From NCBI GenBank assembly GCA_009840385.1, contig VXNX01000013.1, positions 386,222 to 450,221 of the forward strand: a stretch of DNA of 64,000 nucleotides, in the 5' to 3' direction. The notes beneath the pieces are model-generated. The model was not told the origin of the DNA. It worked only from the letters and a program-made list of their open reading frames with translations, and did not search any database. Shown here one piece after another: positions 1-8,462 of the stretch (its first letter is position 1; every line of letters begins with the position of its first letter). Made by a program: the position numbers and the translations under genes. This DNA comes from Candidatus Dadabacteria bacterium. Lineage in GTDB: Bacteria > Desulfobacterota_D > UBA1144 > Nemesobacterales > Nemesobacteraceae.

Positions 1-156
1 TATAATTTACTAGGTGAAAAATGTTGGAGCATAATATATTTCTATTCAAGTTAATGCTTTTATAGCAAGGATTTTACGTGAAGAGCTCTCTTACCAATGC
101 GCTATAACATACTCTAATAGGAGAAGAATAGATTATTGTGAGGAGATTTGCGAATA

Positions 157-408
157 ATGAAAACACTATTGATAACGGTATTTGTTTCGGTGACCGCGTT
201 CACGTTACCATTCAAAGCTGAACTATTCAGATTAAGCACATACGGAAACTGCACAATTTATAAAGAGATAAATGAATTCAATGATGAATTAAAAGGCTAT
301 CATCTTACATATAGCTTTGAAGGGACGGTTATTACAGTTCCGCACCGAAACCCGGTTATCAGGTCCAAGGCAGTTTCCGCTACACTTCAACCCTATATTC
401 AGAGGTAA
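157..408 (+). CDS. Small hypothetical protein with signal peptide
   Basis: Not recognised. The frame is open from a TTG at 148, but the AGGAG at 141-145 is 11 bases before the ATG at 157 and only 2 before the TTG, so the ATG is preferred (83 residues). A short basic start and the hydrophobic run LLITVFVSVTAFTL look like a Sec signal peptide; the remainder is polar and could be a small exported domain. It ends 15 bases before the DMT transporter. The surrounding DNA is AT-rich compared with the core genes to the right. It could be a chance frame. Confidence 0.45.
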   Translation: MKTLLITVFVSVTAFTLPFKAELFRLSTYGNCTIYKEINEFNDELKGYHLTYSFEGTVITVPHRNPVIRSKAVSATLQPYIQR

Positions 409-423
409 TGGAAGAAATATTTA

Positions 424-1308
424 ATGCGAGCAACGCTGATCGGATTTAGCGCAATCCTTATGTGGTCGCTGCTGGCCCTTCTGACGGCCTCATCAGGGAA
501 AGTGCCGCCATTCCAGCTTGCCGCGATGTGTTTTTCGATTGCCGCCTCCATCGGACTGATCGCACTTTCCGCAAAGCCGTCGGGCTTTCGCAATTTGCGC
601 CAGCCCTTGCACATATGGTTTCTCGGCGTTGGAGGACTGTTCGGCTATCACTTTTTCTATTTCACCGCACTGCGCAACGCACCGGCTGTTGAAGCGAGTC
701 TGATCGGCTATCTCTGGCCCCTGCTTATTGTCGTTGGTTCAACGTTCCTTCCCGGAGAGCGGCTTGGCTGGCATCACATAACAGGCGTACTGGCTGGTCT
801 GGCGGGAACAGTGCTGATCGTTTCGAAAAACAGCCTTTCTTTCGATGATAGCTTTGCCTTCGGCTATGGCGCGGCGCTGCTCTCCGCCTTTACCTGGGCT
901 GCCTACTCTCTTCTGTCACGGCGGTTCGGCGCGGTTCCGACCGATGTCGTCACCGGATTCTGCGCAATGACGGCCACTCTTTCGCTCATCTGCCATCTGG
1001 CGCTGGAACAGACCGTCTGGCCGCAAGGAACCGGACAATGGCTCGCCGTCGTCGGCCTCGGCCTGTTGCCTGTGGGTGCCGCCTTTTACGCTTGGGACTT
1101 TGGAGTCAAACACGGCGATATCCGGGCCTTAGGTACTGCGAGCTATGCAGCGCCGCTGCTTTCAACCCTGATCCTTATTGCATCAGGTGTCGGCCAAGCC
1201 GACTGGCGCATCGCTCTTGCCTGCGTCCTGATCACCGGGGGTGCCGTGCTGGCCGCAAAGGATCTGTTGTTTGCGTCGGCGCGCCAAGAAGAACGGGCAG
1301 AGGAATGA
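424..1308 (+). CDS. EamA/DMT-family inner-membrane transporter (YddG-like)
   Basis: A 294-residue, almost wholly hydrophobic protein with about ten membrane helices and the two-repeat layout of the EamA (DMT) family. The N-terminus (ATLIGFSAILMWSLLALLT) and the motif VEASLIGYLWPLLIVV resemble the YddG branch, which exports aromatic amino acids and related metabolites; the substrate here is an inference. The length is normal for the family. The gene uses many GGC/CTG/GCC codons and reads like a proteobacterial gene, unlike the AT-rich DNA before it and the AGG/ATA/GAG-rich style of xerC-hslU after it, so transfer from another lineage is plausible. It is followed by about 100 bases with no clear signal, then xerC. 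Confidence 0.85.
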   Translation: MRATLIGFSAILMWSLLALLTASSGKVPPFQLAAMCFSIAASIGLIALSAKPSGFRNLRQPLHIWFLGVGGLFGYHFFYFTALRNAPAVEASLIGYLWPLLIVVGSTFLPGERLGWHHITGVLAGLAGTVLIVSKNSLSFDDSFAFGYGAALLSAFTWAAYSLLSRRFGAVPTDVVTGFCAMTATLSLICHLALEQTVWPQGTGQWLAVVGLGLLPVGAAFYAWDFGVKHGDIRALGTASYAAPLLSTLILIASGVGQADWRIALACVLITGGAVLAAKDLLFASARQEERAEE

Positions 1309-1413
1309 TGCGGATATTCGAATACGCCCTCGGTTCGCCACAGTTCGGCAGCCGCTAACAATACTTCTTTTATCCCTTGTCCAAAGCAAATGAGCGTATA
1401 TATTTCAGAATAG

Positions 1414-2289
1414 ATGAACGAACTACTCGAAAGCTTCATAAAGCACCTCTCGGACGAAAGAAACTATTCGGAACACACGGTAAAAGCCTACAGGGGCGAT
1501 CTTGAGAATTTCTGCGATTTTCTCTTAAAAGAGGAAAAGAAAATCGAGGAAGCAGACGTCGCAACCATAAACGCGTACATCTCAACCCTCTACGGAAAAA
1601 ACTCCCCTGCTTCGGTCGAGAGAAAAATATCGGCCGTGAGATCCTTTTTCTCGTATCTCGTAAAAAAGAACATCGTGGCACGGAACCCCGCAAAACTTGT
1701 GCGCACCCCTAAAAAAGAAAAGCATCTCCCCGTGTTTTTAAGCGTGGACGAGGTATTCAATCTCGTCGACGTAAAGGATCCTGAGAATAGCCCTCTTCGC
1801 GTGCGTGACAGGGCGATTCTTGAGCTTCTTTACTCAAGCGGCCTACGGGTAAGCGAACTCGCGGAAGCCACCCTCGCCAACTTGAGCATAGGAGAGGCGA
1901 TAATAAGGGTGCGCGGCAAGGGGAACAAAGAGAGGATAGTTCCCGTGGGATCAAAGGCGCTTTCCGCCCTAGGAGAATATCTACAGATAAGGGAAAAGTT
2001 AAAACCCGTATCTGATCATATATTCCTTAATTCCAGGGGAGGCGGGATAACCACGAGAAGTCTCGCGCGGATAATAAAAAAATACGGTCTTGTCTCCGGG
2101 ATATCGAAAAACGTAAGTCCCCACGTGCTTAGGCACTCTTTCGCAACACATCTGCTCGCGGGCGGAGCCGACCTTAGGGCGATCCAAGAGATGCTCGGCC
2201 ACGCAAGCCTCTCGACCACTCAGAAATACACCCATCTCTCGGTCGAGCGGATAATGGAGGTATACGACAAGACCCACCCGAACGCCTAG
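1414..2289 (+). CDS. xerC: Tyrosine recombinase XerC/XerD
   Basis: Site-specific recombinase that resolves chromosome dimers at dif. It is 291 residues, the normal length. An N-terminal SAM-like core-binding domain (about 1-90) precedes the catalytic domain (about 105-290). The expected catalytic residues are present: R145 in SSGLRVSEL, K169, H237 and R240 in PHVLRHSFATH, H263 in LGHASLSTTQKYTH, and nucleophile Y272. It precedes hslV by 24 bases. The order xerC-hslV-hslU matches the codV-clpQ-clpY arrangement known from Bacillus and other bacteria, which supports the XerC assignment; XerD is hard to exclude from sequence alone. Confidence 0.9.
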   Translation: MNELLESFIKHLSDERNYSEHTVKAYRGDLENFCDFLLKEEKKIEEADVATINAYISTLYGKNSPASVERKISAVRSFFSYLVKKNIVARNPAKLVRTPKKEKHLPVFLSVDEVFNLVDVKDPENSPLRVRDRAILELLYSSGLRVSELAEATLANLSIGEAIIRVRGKGNKERIVPVGSKALSALGEYLQIREKLKPVSDHIFLNSRGGGITTRSLARIIKKYGLVSGISKNVSPHVLRHSFATHLLAGGADLRAIQEMLGHASLSTTQKYTHLSVERIMEVYDKTHPNA

Positions 2290-2313
2290 GCGCTAGGGAA
2301 AGGAAGAAAGACT

Positions 2314-2850
2314 ATGAGCCAGTTTCACGGAACAACGATACTCTGCGTTAAAAAAGACGGCCGGGTGGCCTTGGGGGGCGACGGCCAGGTGACCATGGGG
2401 GCGACCGCGGTAAAACATAACGCGAACAAGATAAGGAAGATGTACGGCGGGAAGATCTGCGCCGGCTTCGCGGGCTCGACGGCTGACGCCATGACTCTTT
2501 TTGACAAATTCGAGGGAAAGCTTGAAGAATTCCGCGGCAGCCTAGAGCGTGCCGCGGTCGAACTTGCGAAGGAATGGAGAACCGACAGGATCCTTAGAAG
2601 ACTCGAGGCCCTGCTTATAGTGGCCAACGCGGAGACCATGCTTATAATTTCTGGAAGCGGAGACATAATAGAGCCCGACGAGAGCGTGATAGCCATAGGA
2701 TCGGGAGGTCCCTTCGCCCAGGCAGCGGCCCTAGCTCTTGCCAAGTACTCGGAGCTCTCCGCCACGGAAATAGTTGAGCGCTCCCTTGAGATCGCAGCCG
2801 GTATCTGCATTTACACAAACAGCCACATATCGATAGAGGAAATAGAATAG
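2314..2850 (+). CDS. hslV: HslV (ClpQ) peptidase subunit of the HslUV protease
   Basis: Threonine peptidase that forms the proteolytic double hexamer of the HslUV (ClpYQ) ATP-dependent protease in the cytoplasm. It is 178 residues. The mature N-terminus should be T7 ([10 protein letters not shown]) after removal of MSQFHG. The signature GGDGQVTMG follows, with the active-site lysine region in [16 protein letters not shown]. An AAGGAAG lies a few bases before the ATG. The stop TAG is followed directly by the ATG of hslU, so the two are almost certainly co-translated. Confidence 0.96.
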   Translation: MSQFHGTTILCVKKDGRVALGGDGQVTMGATAVKHNANKIRKMYGGKICAGFAGSTADAMTLFDKFEGKLEEFRGSLERAAVELAKEWRTDRILRRLEALLIVANAETMLIISGSGDIIEPDESVIAIGSGGPFAQAAALALAKYSELSATEIVERSLEIAAGICIYTNSHISIEEIE

Positions 2851-4200
2851 ATGTCCCAGGAATCCTATCTCACCCCCAGAGAAATAGTATCGGAACTTGA
2901 CAAATACATAGTCGGACAGAACATGGCCAAAAGGGCCGTTGGCGTCGCACTTAGAAACAGGTGGAGAAGACAGAAGGTATCTCCTGAGCTCAGAGACGAG
3001 ATTTCTCCCAAGAACATACTGATGATGGGACCCACCGGGGTCGGGAAAACCGAGATAGCGCGGCGTCTCGCGAAACTCGCTCAGGCACCCTTCGTAAAAG
3101 TAGAAGCGTCCAAGTTCACCGAGGTCGGCTACGTAGGGAGGGACGTTGAGTCGATGATACGGGATCTCACGGAGATAGCCGTCAACATGGTGACCGAGGA
3201 AGAGACCTTGTCCGTTAACACAAGGGCCAGAGAACTTGCCGAGGACAAGCTGATTGACCTGCTCGTTCCGACGCGCCCCGTCACGGAGGCGGATGGGGAC
3301 ATCGACGAGGCAAAAAGGAAAATGAGCGAGACCAAGAAGAAGATGAGAAAACTTCTCTGGGACGGAAAGCTTGACGACAGGGAGGTCGAGATAGAGATAA
3401 CGGCGAGGTCACTCCCGATACAGGTGTTCAGTCAGGCGGGAGTGGAGGAGATGGATCCCGGGATCTCGGAGATGATCGGAAGTCTCATGCCCAAGAAATC
3501 AAAGGTGAGAAAGGTGAAGGTCCCTGAAGCCATGGACATCCTCACCGAGGAGGAAGCCCGAAGGCTGATAGACATGGACAAGGTAACGCAGCTCGCTTTA
3601 GAGAGAACAGAGAACTCGGGGATTATCTTCATAGACGAGATAGACAAGGTCGCAGGGAAAAACGGCGTTTCGGGCCCCGATGTTTCAAGGGAGGGAGTGC
3701 AGAGGGACCTTCTCCCGATAATCGAGGGAAGCAGCGTAACAACAAAGCACGGGATGGTCAGAACCGACCATATACTTTTCATCGGAGCCGGGGCGTTTCA
3801 CGTCTCAAAACCATCTGATCTAATACCCGAACTCCAAGGGCGTTTCCCAATAAGGGTAGAGCTTGAGGCGCTCACAAAAGACGACTTCATACGAATCCTC
3901 ACCGAGCCCAAAAACGCGCTCATAAAACAGTACACCGAGCTTATGAGGACCGAGGATATAAACCTCGTATTCAGCGAACAAGCGGTGGAAAAAATAGCTG
4001 AGACCGCTGCTGAGGTTAACAGCTCCACCGAGAACATAGGGGCGAGAAGACTCCACACCGTTCTTGAGAAACTGCTTGACGAGATATCCTTTAACGCTCC
4101 CGACATGAAGGAGAAGAAATTCACCATAGACAAAAGCTATGTCGAGGAGAAAATAGCCGACATCGTCAGGGACCGTGACCTCAGCAGGTACATACTCTAG
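2851..4200 (+). CDS. hslU: HslU (ClpY) AAA+ unfoldase subunit
   Basis: ATPase that unfolds substrates and feeds them to HslV. It is 449 residues, the normal size. Walker A GPTGVGKT is at 60-67, pore loop GYVG at 93-96, the intermediate domain lies between about 105 and 245, Walker B IIFIDEID at about 258-265, and the conserved C-terminal tail RDLSRYIL, which docks into HslV, is present. No junction bases separate it from hslV. It is followed after 61 bases, with no T-tract terminator visible, by the ATP-grasp/alpha-E/Anbu/transglutaminase genes on the same strand. Confidence 0.97.
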   Translation: MSQESYLTPREIVSELDKYIVGQNMAKRAVGVALRNRWRRQKVSPELRDEISPKNILMMGPTGVGKTEIARRLAKLAQAPFVKVEASKFTEVGYVGRDVESMIRDLTEIAVNMVTEEETLSVNTRARELAEDKLIDLLVPTRPVTEADGDIDEAKRKMSETKKKMRKLLWDGKLDDREVEIEITARSLPIQVFSQAGVEEMDPGISEMIGSLMPKKSKVRKVKVPEAMDILTEEEARRLIDMDKVTQLALERTENSGIIFIDEIDKVAGKNGVSGPDVSREGVQRDLLPIIEGSSVTTKHGMVRTDHILFIGAGAFHVSKPSDLIPELQGRFPIRVELEALTKDDFIRILTEPKNALIKQYTELMRTEDINLVFSEQAVEKIAETAAEVNSSTENIGARRLHTVLEKLLDEISFNAPDMKEKKFTIDKSYVEEKIADIVRDRDLSRYIL

Positions 4201-4261
4201 GGAGCTTTTGTCATAACCCTCGCTTTTAGTTAGATTTTCTGAAAAACTCCTTGGAGCCAAG

Positions 4262-5737
4262 ATGGATTTTAAAGACTACGACACAGAAGGCTTTTACGAC
4301 GAGGTCTTCAAGGATAGTTCCACCCCGTACGAGTGGACTCGCTTTCTGACCGACAAAATAGAAAGCCTCTCCGACGGAGAACTCATCGAAAGGCAGAAAG
4401 CTGCCGAGATGAACCTCTTCGAGATGGGGGTCACGTTCACCCTCTACTCTGAGAAGAAGAAAGGCTCAGAAGAAAACATCTTCCCCTTCGACATAATCCC
4501 GAGAATAGTTTCAGCCGAGGACTGGGAGATAATCGAAAGGGGCCTTAAGCAGAGAATCCACGCGCTTAACCTCTTCATAGACGACATATACAACGACCGG
4601 AAGATCCTGAGGGACAAAGTGGTCCCCAAGGAGCTTATCCTCTCAAGCAGAGAGTTTCGCTTGGATTGCGTGGGTTTTTCTCCACCGAGGAATATCTGGT
4701 GTCACATCACGGGAACAGATCTCATAAGACATTCTGACGGCAACTTCTACATCCTGGAGGACAACCTCCGTTCCCCTTCGGGCGTTTCCTACGTGCTTGA
4801 GAACCGCGAGCTGCTAAAGCGCACGTTCCCCAAGGTGTTTGACGCGGTGGAGATAATGCCGATAAGCGATTACGGGCTCCATCTTCTGGACACTCTCCAG
4901 TATCTGCTCTCCGACAGAACGGCGAATCCCAAGGTGGTGCTTCTCACCCCGGGGATCTACAACTCGGCCTACTTTGAGCACTCGTTTCTGGCCAAGGAGA
5001 TGGGAATAGAGCTTGTCGAGGGAAGAGACCTAATCGTAGTCGACAATTTCGTTTACCTGAAAACCACTAAGGGACCTGAGAAAGTAGACGTCATATACAG
5101 ACGGATAGATGATAACTTTCTCGACCCGCAGGTGTTCCGCCCGGATTCCATGCTTGGAGTTCCAGGTCTTTTCAGCGCGTACAAGGCGGGAAACATCGCC
5201 ATAGCGAACGCCCCCGGAGGAGGAGTAGCCGACGACAAGATAATATACGCCTACGTGGAGAAGATAATAAAGTACTACCTCGGGGAGGATCCGATGATTC
5301 CGAACGTGCCGACGTATATCTGCGAGGAGGACGAGGCCCGAAAATACGTGCTTGACAATATAGAGAAGCTGGTAGTGAAACCCGCAAACGAATCCGGCGG
5401 ATACGGGATAGTGTTCGGTCCCAAGGCCACCAAGGAAGAACTTGCCCGGGCTAAAAGGAACATAAAGACCGATCCAAGAAATTACATAGCGCAGAAGACC
5501 ATGGCGCTTTCTAGGGCCCCGGTGATAGTCGACGATCACTTTGAGGGACGCCACGTCGACCTAAGACCCTTCATTCTCTACGGAGAAGAGATATTCGTCC
5601 TGCCGGGAGGCCTCACCAGGGTGGCTCTTCGCAAAGATTCGATGATAGTTAATTCGTCCCAAGGCGGGGGAAGCAAGGACACGTGGGTTCTCGCTCCCGG
5701 AAATAACAGCGGGAGCAAAGGAGGCAAAAAATCCTAA
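4262..5737 (+). CDS. Circularly permuted type 2 ATP-grasp protein (DUF404/DUF407)
   Basis: Predicted ATP-dependent carboxylate-amine ligase of the circularly permuted ATP-grasp class (491 residues). Family landmarks are ILEDNLRSPSGVSYVLENR near residue 163, the nucleotide-binding stretch VVKPANESGGYGIVFGP from residue 371, and HVDLRPFILYG from residue 431. Members occur with alpha-E, transglutaminase and Anbu genes and are predicted to make or modify peptides; the substrate is unknown. A TTGGAG precedes the ATG. The end is unusual: the frame closes as GGC AAA AAA TCC TAA, and the alpha-E sequence begins in the -1 frame inside those last codons. The frame may therefore continue into alpha-E by slippage or a base-call error; natural ATP-grasp/alpha-E fusions are known. 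Confidence 0.93.
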   Translation: MDFKDYDTEGFYDEVFKDSSTPYEWTRFLTDKIESLSDGELIERQKAAEMNLFEMGVTFTLYSEKKKGSEENIFPFDIIPRIVSAEDWEIIERGLKQRIHALNLFIDDIYNDRKILRDKVVPKELILSSREFRLDCVGFSPPRNIWCHITGTDLIRHSDGNFYILEDNLRSPSGVSYVLENRELLKRTFPKVFDAVEIMPISDYGLHLLDTLQYLLSDRTANPKVVLLTPGIYNSAYFEHSFLAKEMGIELVEGRDLIVVDNFVYLKTTKGPEKVDVIYRRIDDNFLDPQVFRPDSMLGVPGLFSAYKAGNIAIANAPGGGVADDKIIYAYVEKIIKYYLGEDPMIPNVPTYICEEDEARKYVLDNIEKLVVKPANESGGYGIVFGPKATKEELARAKRNIKTDPRNYIAQKTMALSRAPVIVDDHFEGRHVDLRPFILYGEEIFVLPGGLTRVALRKDSMIVNSSQGGGSKDTWVLAPGNNSGSKGGKKS

Positions 5738-6711
5738 GCCGCGTCGCAGAATCAATATACTGGATGAGCCGCTACGCCGAGCGCGCAGGAAACACCGCAA
5801 GGCTTATAAGCACTAATCTCGGCCTGGCTATCGACACCCACGACTCCGTTGAGCAGGAGTGGGATCCCATAGTAAGGGTCACGGGGGACATGGAACTTTT
5901 CAGAAGCCTCTATGAAAGCGCGACCCGAGAGAACGTAATAAACTTCATGGTGCTTGACCGCAACAACCCCAACTCCATCATCTCCTGCGTTAACCACGCC
6001 CGGGAGAACGCAAGCTCGGTAAGGGAGATAATCTCCTCCGAGATGTGGCTTCTCATAAACCGCTTCTACCACCGACTAAACAGCAACGAGGCCAAAGGGA
6101 AGCTGCTTGACAATCCCGGCAAGTTCTGCGAAGTGTCAAAAGTGCAGAGTCTTCTTTTTCACGGCTCTGGGTACATCAGCATATCCCACGGGGAGGCGTG
6201 GCATTTCTCGGAGCTCGGAAAGCAGATGGAGCGGGCCGATAATACCTCGAGAATACTTGACGTGAAGTACTACACCCTGCTTCCCAAGGCAGAACTTGTG
6301 GGAACGTCGATAGACAACATGCAGTGGATATCGCTTCTTAAGTCCTCAAACGCCCTTGAGACCTACAAGGCAAAGCACCAGCAGATATCGATAGAGAATG
6401 TGCTTAACTTCCTCATCCTCGACAACCAGTTTCCCCGATCGATAATCTACTGCGTCGCGCGCGCCGACGAGTCGCTTCACTGCATATCGAACAGCCCGGC
6501 GGGCACTTACAACAACGAGACCGAAAAGAAAATGGGGAGACTTCTCTCCGACCTTCGATTTATAAGCGTGGAGGAAATAATAGAGCACGGAATGCACGAA
6601 TACCTGAGCAGTTTCCAGTCCCGCATAAACGAGGTCGGAAACCGCATATACGACGATTACTTCAGCTATAACCTAAAAAACGGCGTCCTTAGTGGCTTTG
6701 ACGATATCTGA
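5731..6711 (+). CDS. Alpha-E domain protein (DUF403)
   Basis: All-helical alpha-E (DUF403) protein, the usual partner of circularly permuted ATP-grasp enzymes; its biochemical role is not established. The first ATG in frame is at 5764, but the conserved family N-terminus lies upstream of it: ILSRVAESIYWMSRYAERA is readable from 5731, where families normally read M-L-S-R-V-A. The codon at 5731 is ATC, six bases after a full Shine-Dalgarno AAAGGAGG (5717-5724). No ATG, GTG or TTG exists between the upstream in-frame stop at 5704 and 5764. Either ATC initiates, or this domain is made as a fusion to the ATP-grasp protein through a -1 shift on the A6 run (5726-5731). Length from 5731 is 326 residues, typical for the family. 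Confidence 0.88.
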   Translation: MLSRVAESIYWMSRYAERAGNTARLISTNLGLAIDTHDSVEQEWDPIVRVTGDMELFRSLYESATRENVINFMVLDRNNPNSIISCVNHARENASSVREIISSEMWLLINRFYHRLNSNEAKGKLLDNPGKFCEVSKVQSLLFHGSGYISISHGEAWHFSELGKQMERADNTSRILDVKYYTLLPKAELVGTSIDNMQWISLLKSSNALETYKAKHQQISIENVLNFLILDNQFPRSIIYCVARADESLHCISNSPAGTYNNETEKKMGRLLSDLRFISVEEIIEHGMHEYLSSFQSRINEVGNRIYDDYFSYNLKNGVLSGFDDI

Positions 6712-6725
6712 GAGGAAAAAACAAA

Positions 6726-7463
6726 ATGACTTTCTGCGTGGGAATGAGACTCAAAGAAGGGATAATCGGCCTCGCCGACAACCTCATAATAACGGGAAAC
6801 GAAGCCATACGGGCAAAAAAGGTCACCTCCCACAGGACCGGGAATAACTCATTTTTCCTGATGACCTCGGGTCTTCGCTCCGCAAGAGACAAGACGATCA
6901 CCTACCTTGACGAGGCGCTTGAGCACCCCGAAGAACCCCTTGACCGTATCTATAAGGCCGTGAACCTGTTCTCAAAGCAGCTTCGAAAAGTAAAGGAAGA
7001 AGACGGAGAGGCGCTTTCCGAGTCGGGATTTACCTTCAACATGTACTCCATAATAGGAGGGCAGTTCGAGGACGACCCCGAGCCACAGCTTTTCCTAGTC
7101 TACCCCCAGGGAAACTGGATAAACGTGGGAACCACCTCCCCTTACGTGATAATAGGCGAGTCGAAATACGGAAAACCGATTATAAAAAGAACCCTTACCT
7201 ACGACACGAGCCTAGATACCGCGCTTCGCATCGCGTACCTCGCGTTTGATTCAAGCCGCATAAACGCCATAGATGTCGATTTCCCGATAGACGTGATCGT
7301 CTACAGAACCAATTCGTTTTACCTCGAGCAGTACCGCTTCAGCGAAAGCGAGCTGGCCTATATATCCGAGTGGTGGCAGGAGAGACTCAGAAAATCGGCC
7401 GAGGAAATGCCTGCCGAATGGGTAAGGAAGATCCTTAACGGAAAACCCCAAAGTGCTGCTTAG
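6726..7463 (+). CDS. Anbu-family proteasome-like peptidase
   Basis: Member of the Anbu (ancestral beta-subunit) branch of Ntn peptidases, related to HslV and the 20S proteasome. It is 245 residues, the usual Anbu length and longer than HslV. The N-terminus MTFCVGMRLKEGIIGLADN places the nucleophile threonine at residue 2, to be exposed after Met removal; an aspartate in LADN and basic residues in AIRAKKV occupy the expected active-site positions. It sits in the canonical Anbu operon with ATP-grasp, alpha-E and transglutaminase genes. AGAGGAAAA lies just before the ATG. Anbu has no assigned ATPase partner; here hslU is encoded about 2.5 kb upstream on the same strand, which is suggestive but not evidence of partnership. 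Confidence 0.9.
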   Translation: MTFCVGMRLKEGIIGLADNLIITGNEAIRAKKVTSHRTGNNSFFLMTSGLRSARDKTITYLDEALEHPEEPLDRIYKAVNLFSKQLRKVKEEDGEALSESGFTFNMYSIIGGQFEDDPEPQLFLVYPQGNWINVGTTSPYVIIGESKYGKPIIKRTLTYDTSLDTALRIAYLAFDSSRINAIDVDFPIDVIVYRTNSFYLEQYRFSESELAYISEWWQERLRKSAEEMPAEWVRKILNGKPQSAA

Positions 7464-8334
7464 CATAGATCACAACACGACCTACTCCTACGGGAGAGAA
7501 GTTGTTCTGGCTCCCCACACCGTTAGGCTCCGCCCGAGAGACGGCGGCGGGCAGATGACCCATATGTTTTCGCTCAGGACCACTCCCCCCGAAGCGGGAA
7601 GAAGCGTAAATTCCGATCTTGACGGGAATGTCACCATTACCCTGTGGTTTGTGGGCGAATTCGACCGCCTGGTGATTGACACCGGCTGCGTCGTTGAGAC
7701 GCTCAGGGAAAACCCCTTTGATTTCATCCTCTCCGATGTAAGGTTCCTCGATCTGCCCATGCAGTACCCGCCGGAGCAGAAGGCCGCCTTGGGACCTTAT
7801 CTGGCGGTGAGCAGAAAAACCGCCCTTGCAGTCACAGAACTTCGCGAGACCATTCTTTCTCGGACTCGGGGAAGAACCACGGATTTCATTCTCTCGCTCT
7901 GCGAGCACATACACGAAAACTTTCCTCATGTGGCGAGAGATGAGGGAGCCCCATGGCCCGCCGAGAGAACCCTCAGGGAAAAAAAGGGCTCCTGCAGGGA
8001 TATTGTGGAGCTTTTCGCAAGCGTCTGCCGTTCGACGGGACTCGCGTGCAGGCACGTAAGCGGCTACGCCCTAAGTGAAAGGAGCAGGACAGGGAACGAG
8101 CTTCACGCCTGGGCAGAGGTCTATTTGCCGGGTGGGGGGTGGAGAGGATATGACCCTTCGGCAGGTCTTGCGGTCGCAGACCGACACGTAGCGGTCGCAA
8201 GCGGAGCGACCCATGAGCTTATCGCCCCTATTTCGGGAAGCTTCTACGGAGAGGGCGCCGAAGCCGAACTCCAGTTCCAGGTAAGGGTAAGGAAAACGGG
8301 GAAACGCGAAAAAAAAGCTCTGGGGCTTCTGTAA
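7453..8334 (+). CDS. Transglutaminase-like cysteine peptidase
   Basis: Transglutaminase-like protein (293 residues) with an N-terminal beta region (about 1-115) typical of the bacterial group linked to alpha-E and ATP-grasp genes, then the catalytic core. The Cys-His-Asp triad is visible: C181 in KKGSCRDIVELFASVCR, H218 in NELHAWAEVYLPGGGW, and D234 in GYDPSAGL. It is predicted to be a peptidase or amide-bond-forming enzyme acting on the same unknown peptide as its neighbours. The start is a GTG at 7453 that overlaps the end of Anbu by 11 bases, so the two are probably translationally coupled. Confidence 0.92.
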   Translation: MLLSIDHNTTYSYGREVVLAPHTVRLRPRDGGGQMTHMFSLRTTPPEAGRSVNSDLDGNVTITLWFVGEFDRLVIDTGCVVETLRENPFDFILSDVRFLDLPMQYPPEQKAALGPYLAVSRKTALAVTELRETILSRTRGRTTDFILSLCEHIHENFPHVARDEGAPWPAERTLREKKGSCRDIVELFASVCRSTGLACRHVSGYALSERSRTGNELHAWAEVYLPGGGWRGYDPSAGLAVADRHVAVASGATHELIAPISGSFYGEGAEAELQFQVRVRKTGKREKKALGLL

Positions 8335-8374
8335 ATCCAAGAAAGCTCCCCCTAACGCCCCTCCCTAAAAAATC

Positions 8375-8404
8375 GTGCGATCAAGATCCGGTTCATGCTA
8401 TAAT
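8375..8404 (+). promoter_or_regulatory. Extended -10 promoter of the TonB receptor gene
   Basis: A perfect -10 box TATAAT at 8399-8404 is preceded by TG plus one base, making an extended -10 (TGCTATAAT). The -35 position carries a poor match (GTGCGA at about 8375-8380). Transcription would start near 8411, giving a leader of about 50 bases before the ATG at 8463. Confidence 0.6.
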
Positions 8405-8462
8405 GGAAATTTGAGGGGAGTATCAGCTATACCTAAAGAATGCAGTAAGGGGGATTATCAAC

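Noticed and set aside
8335-8462. Possible cobalamin or other riboswitch before the TonB receptor
   Set aside because: The leader after the promoter is only about 50 bases and contains no recognisable riboswitch core.
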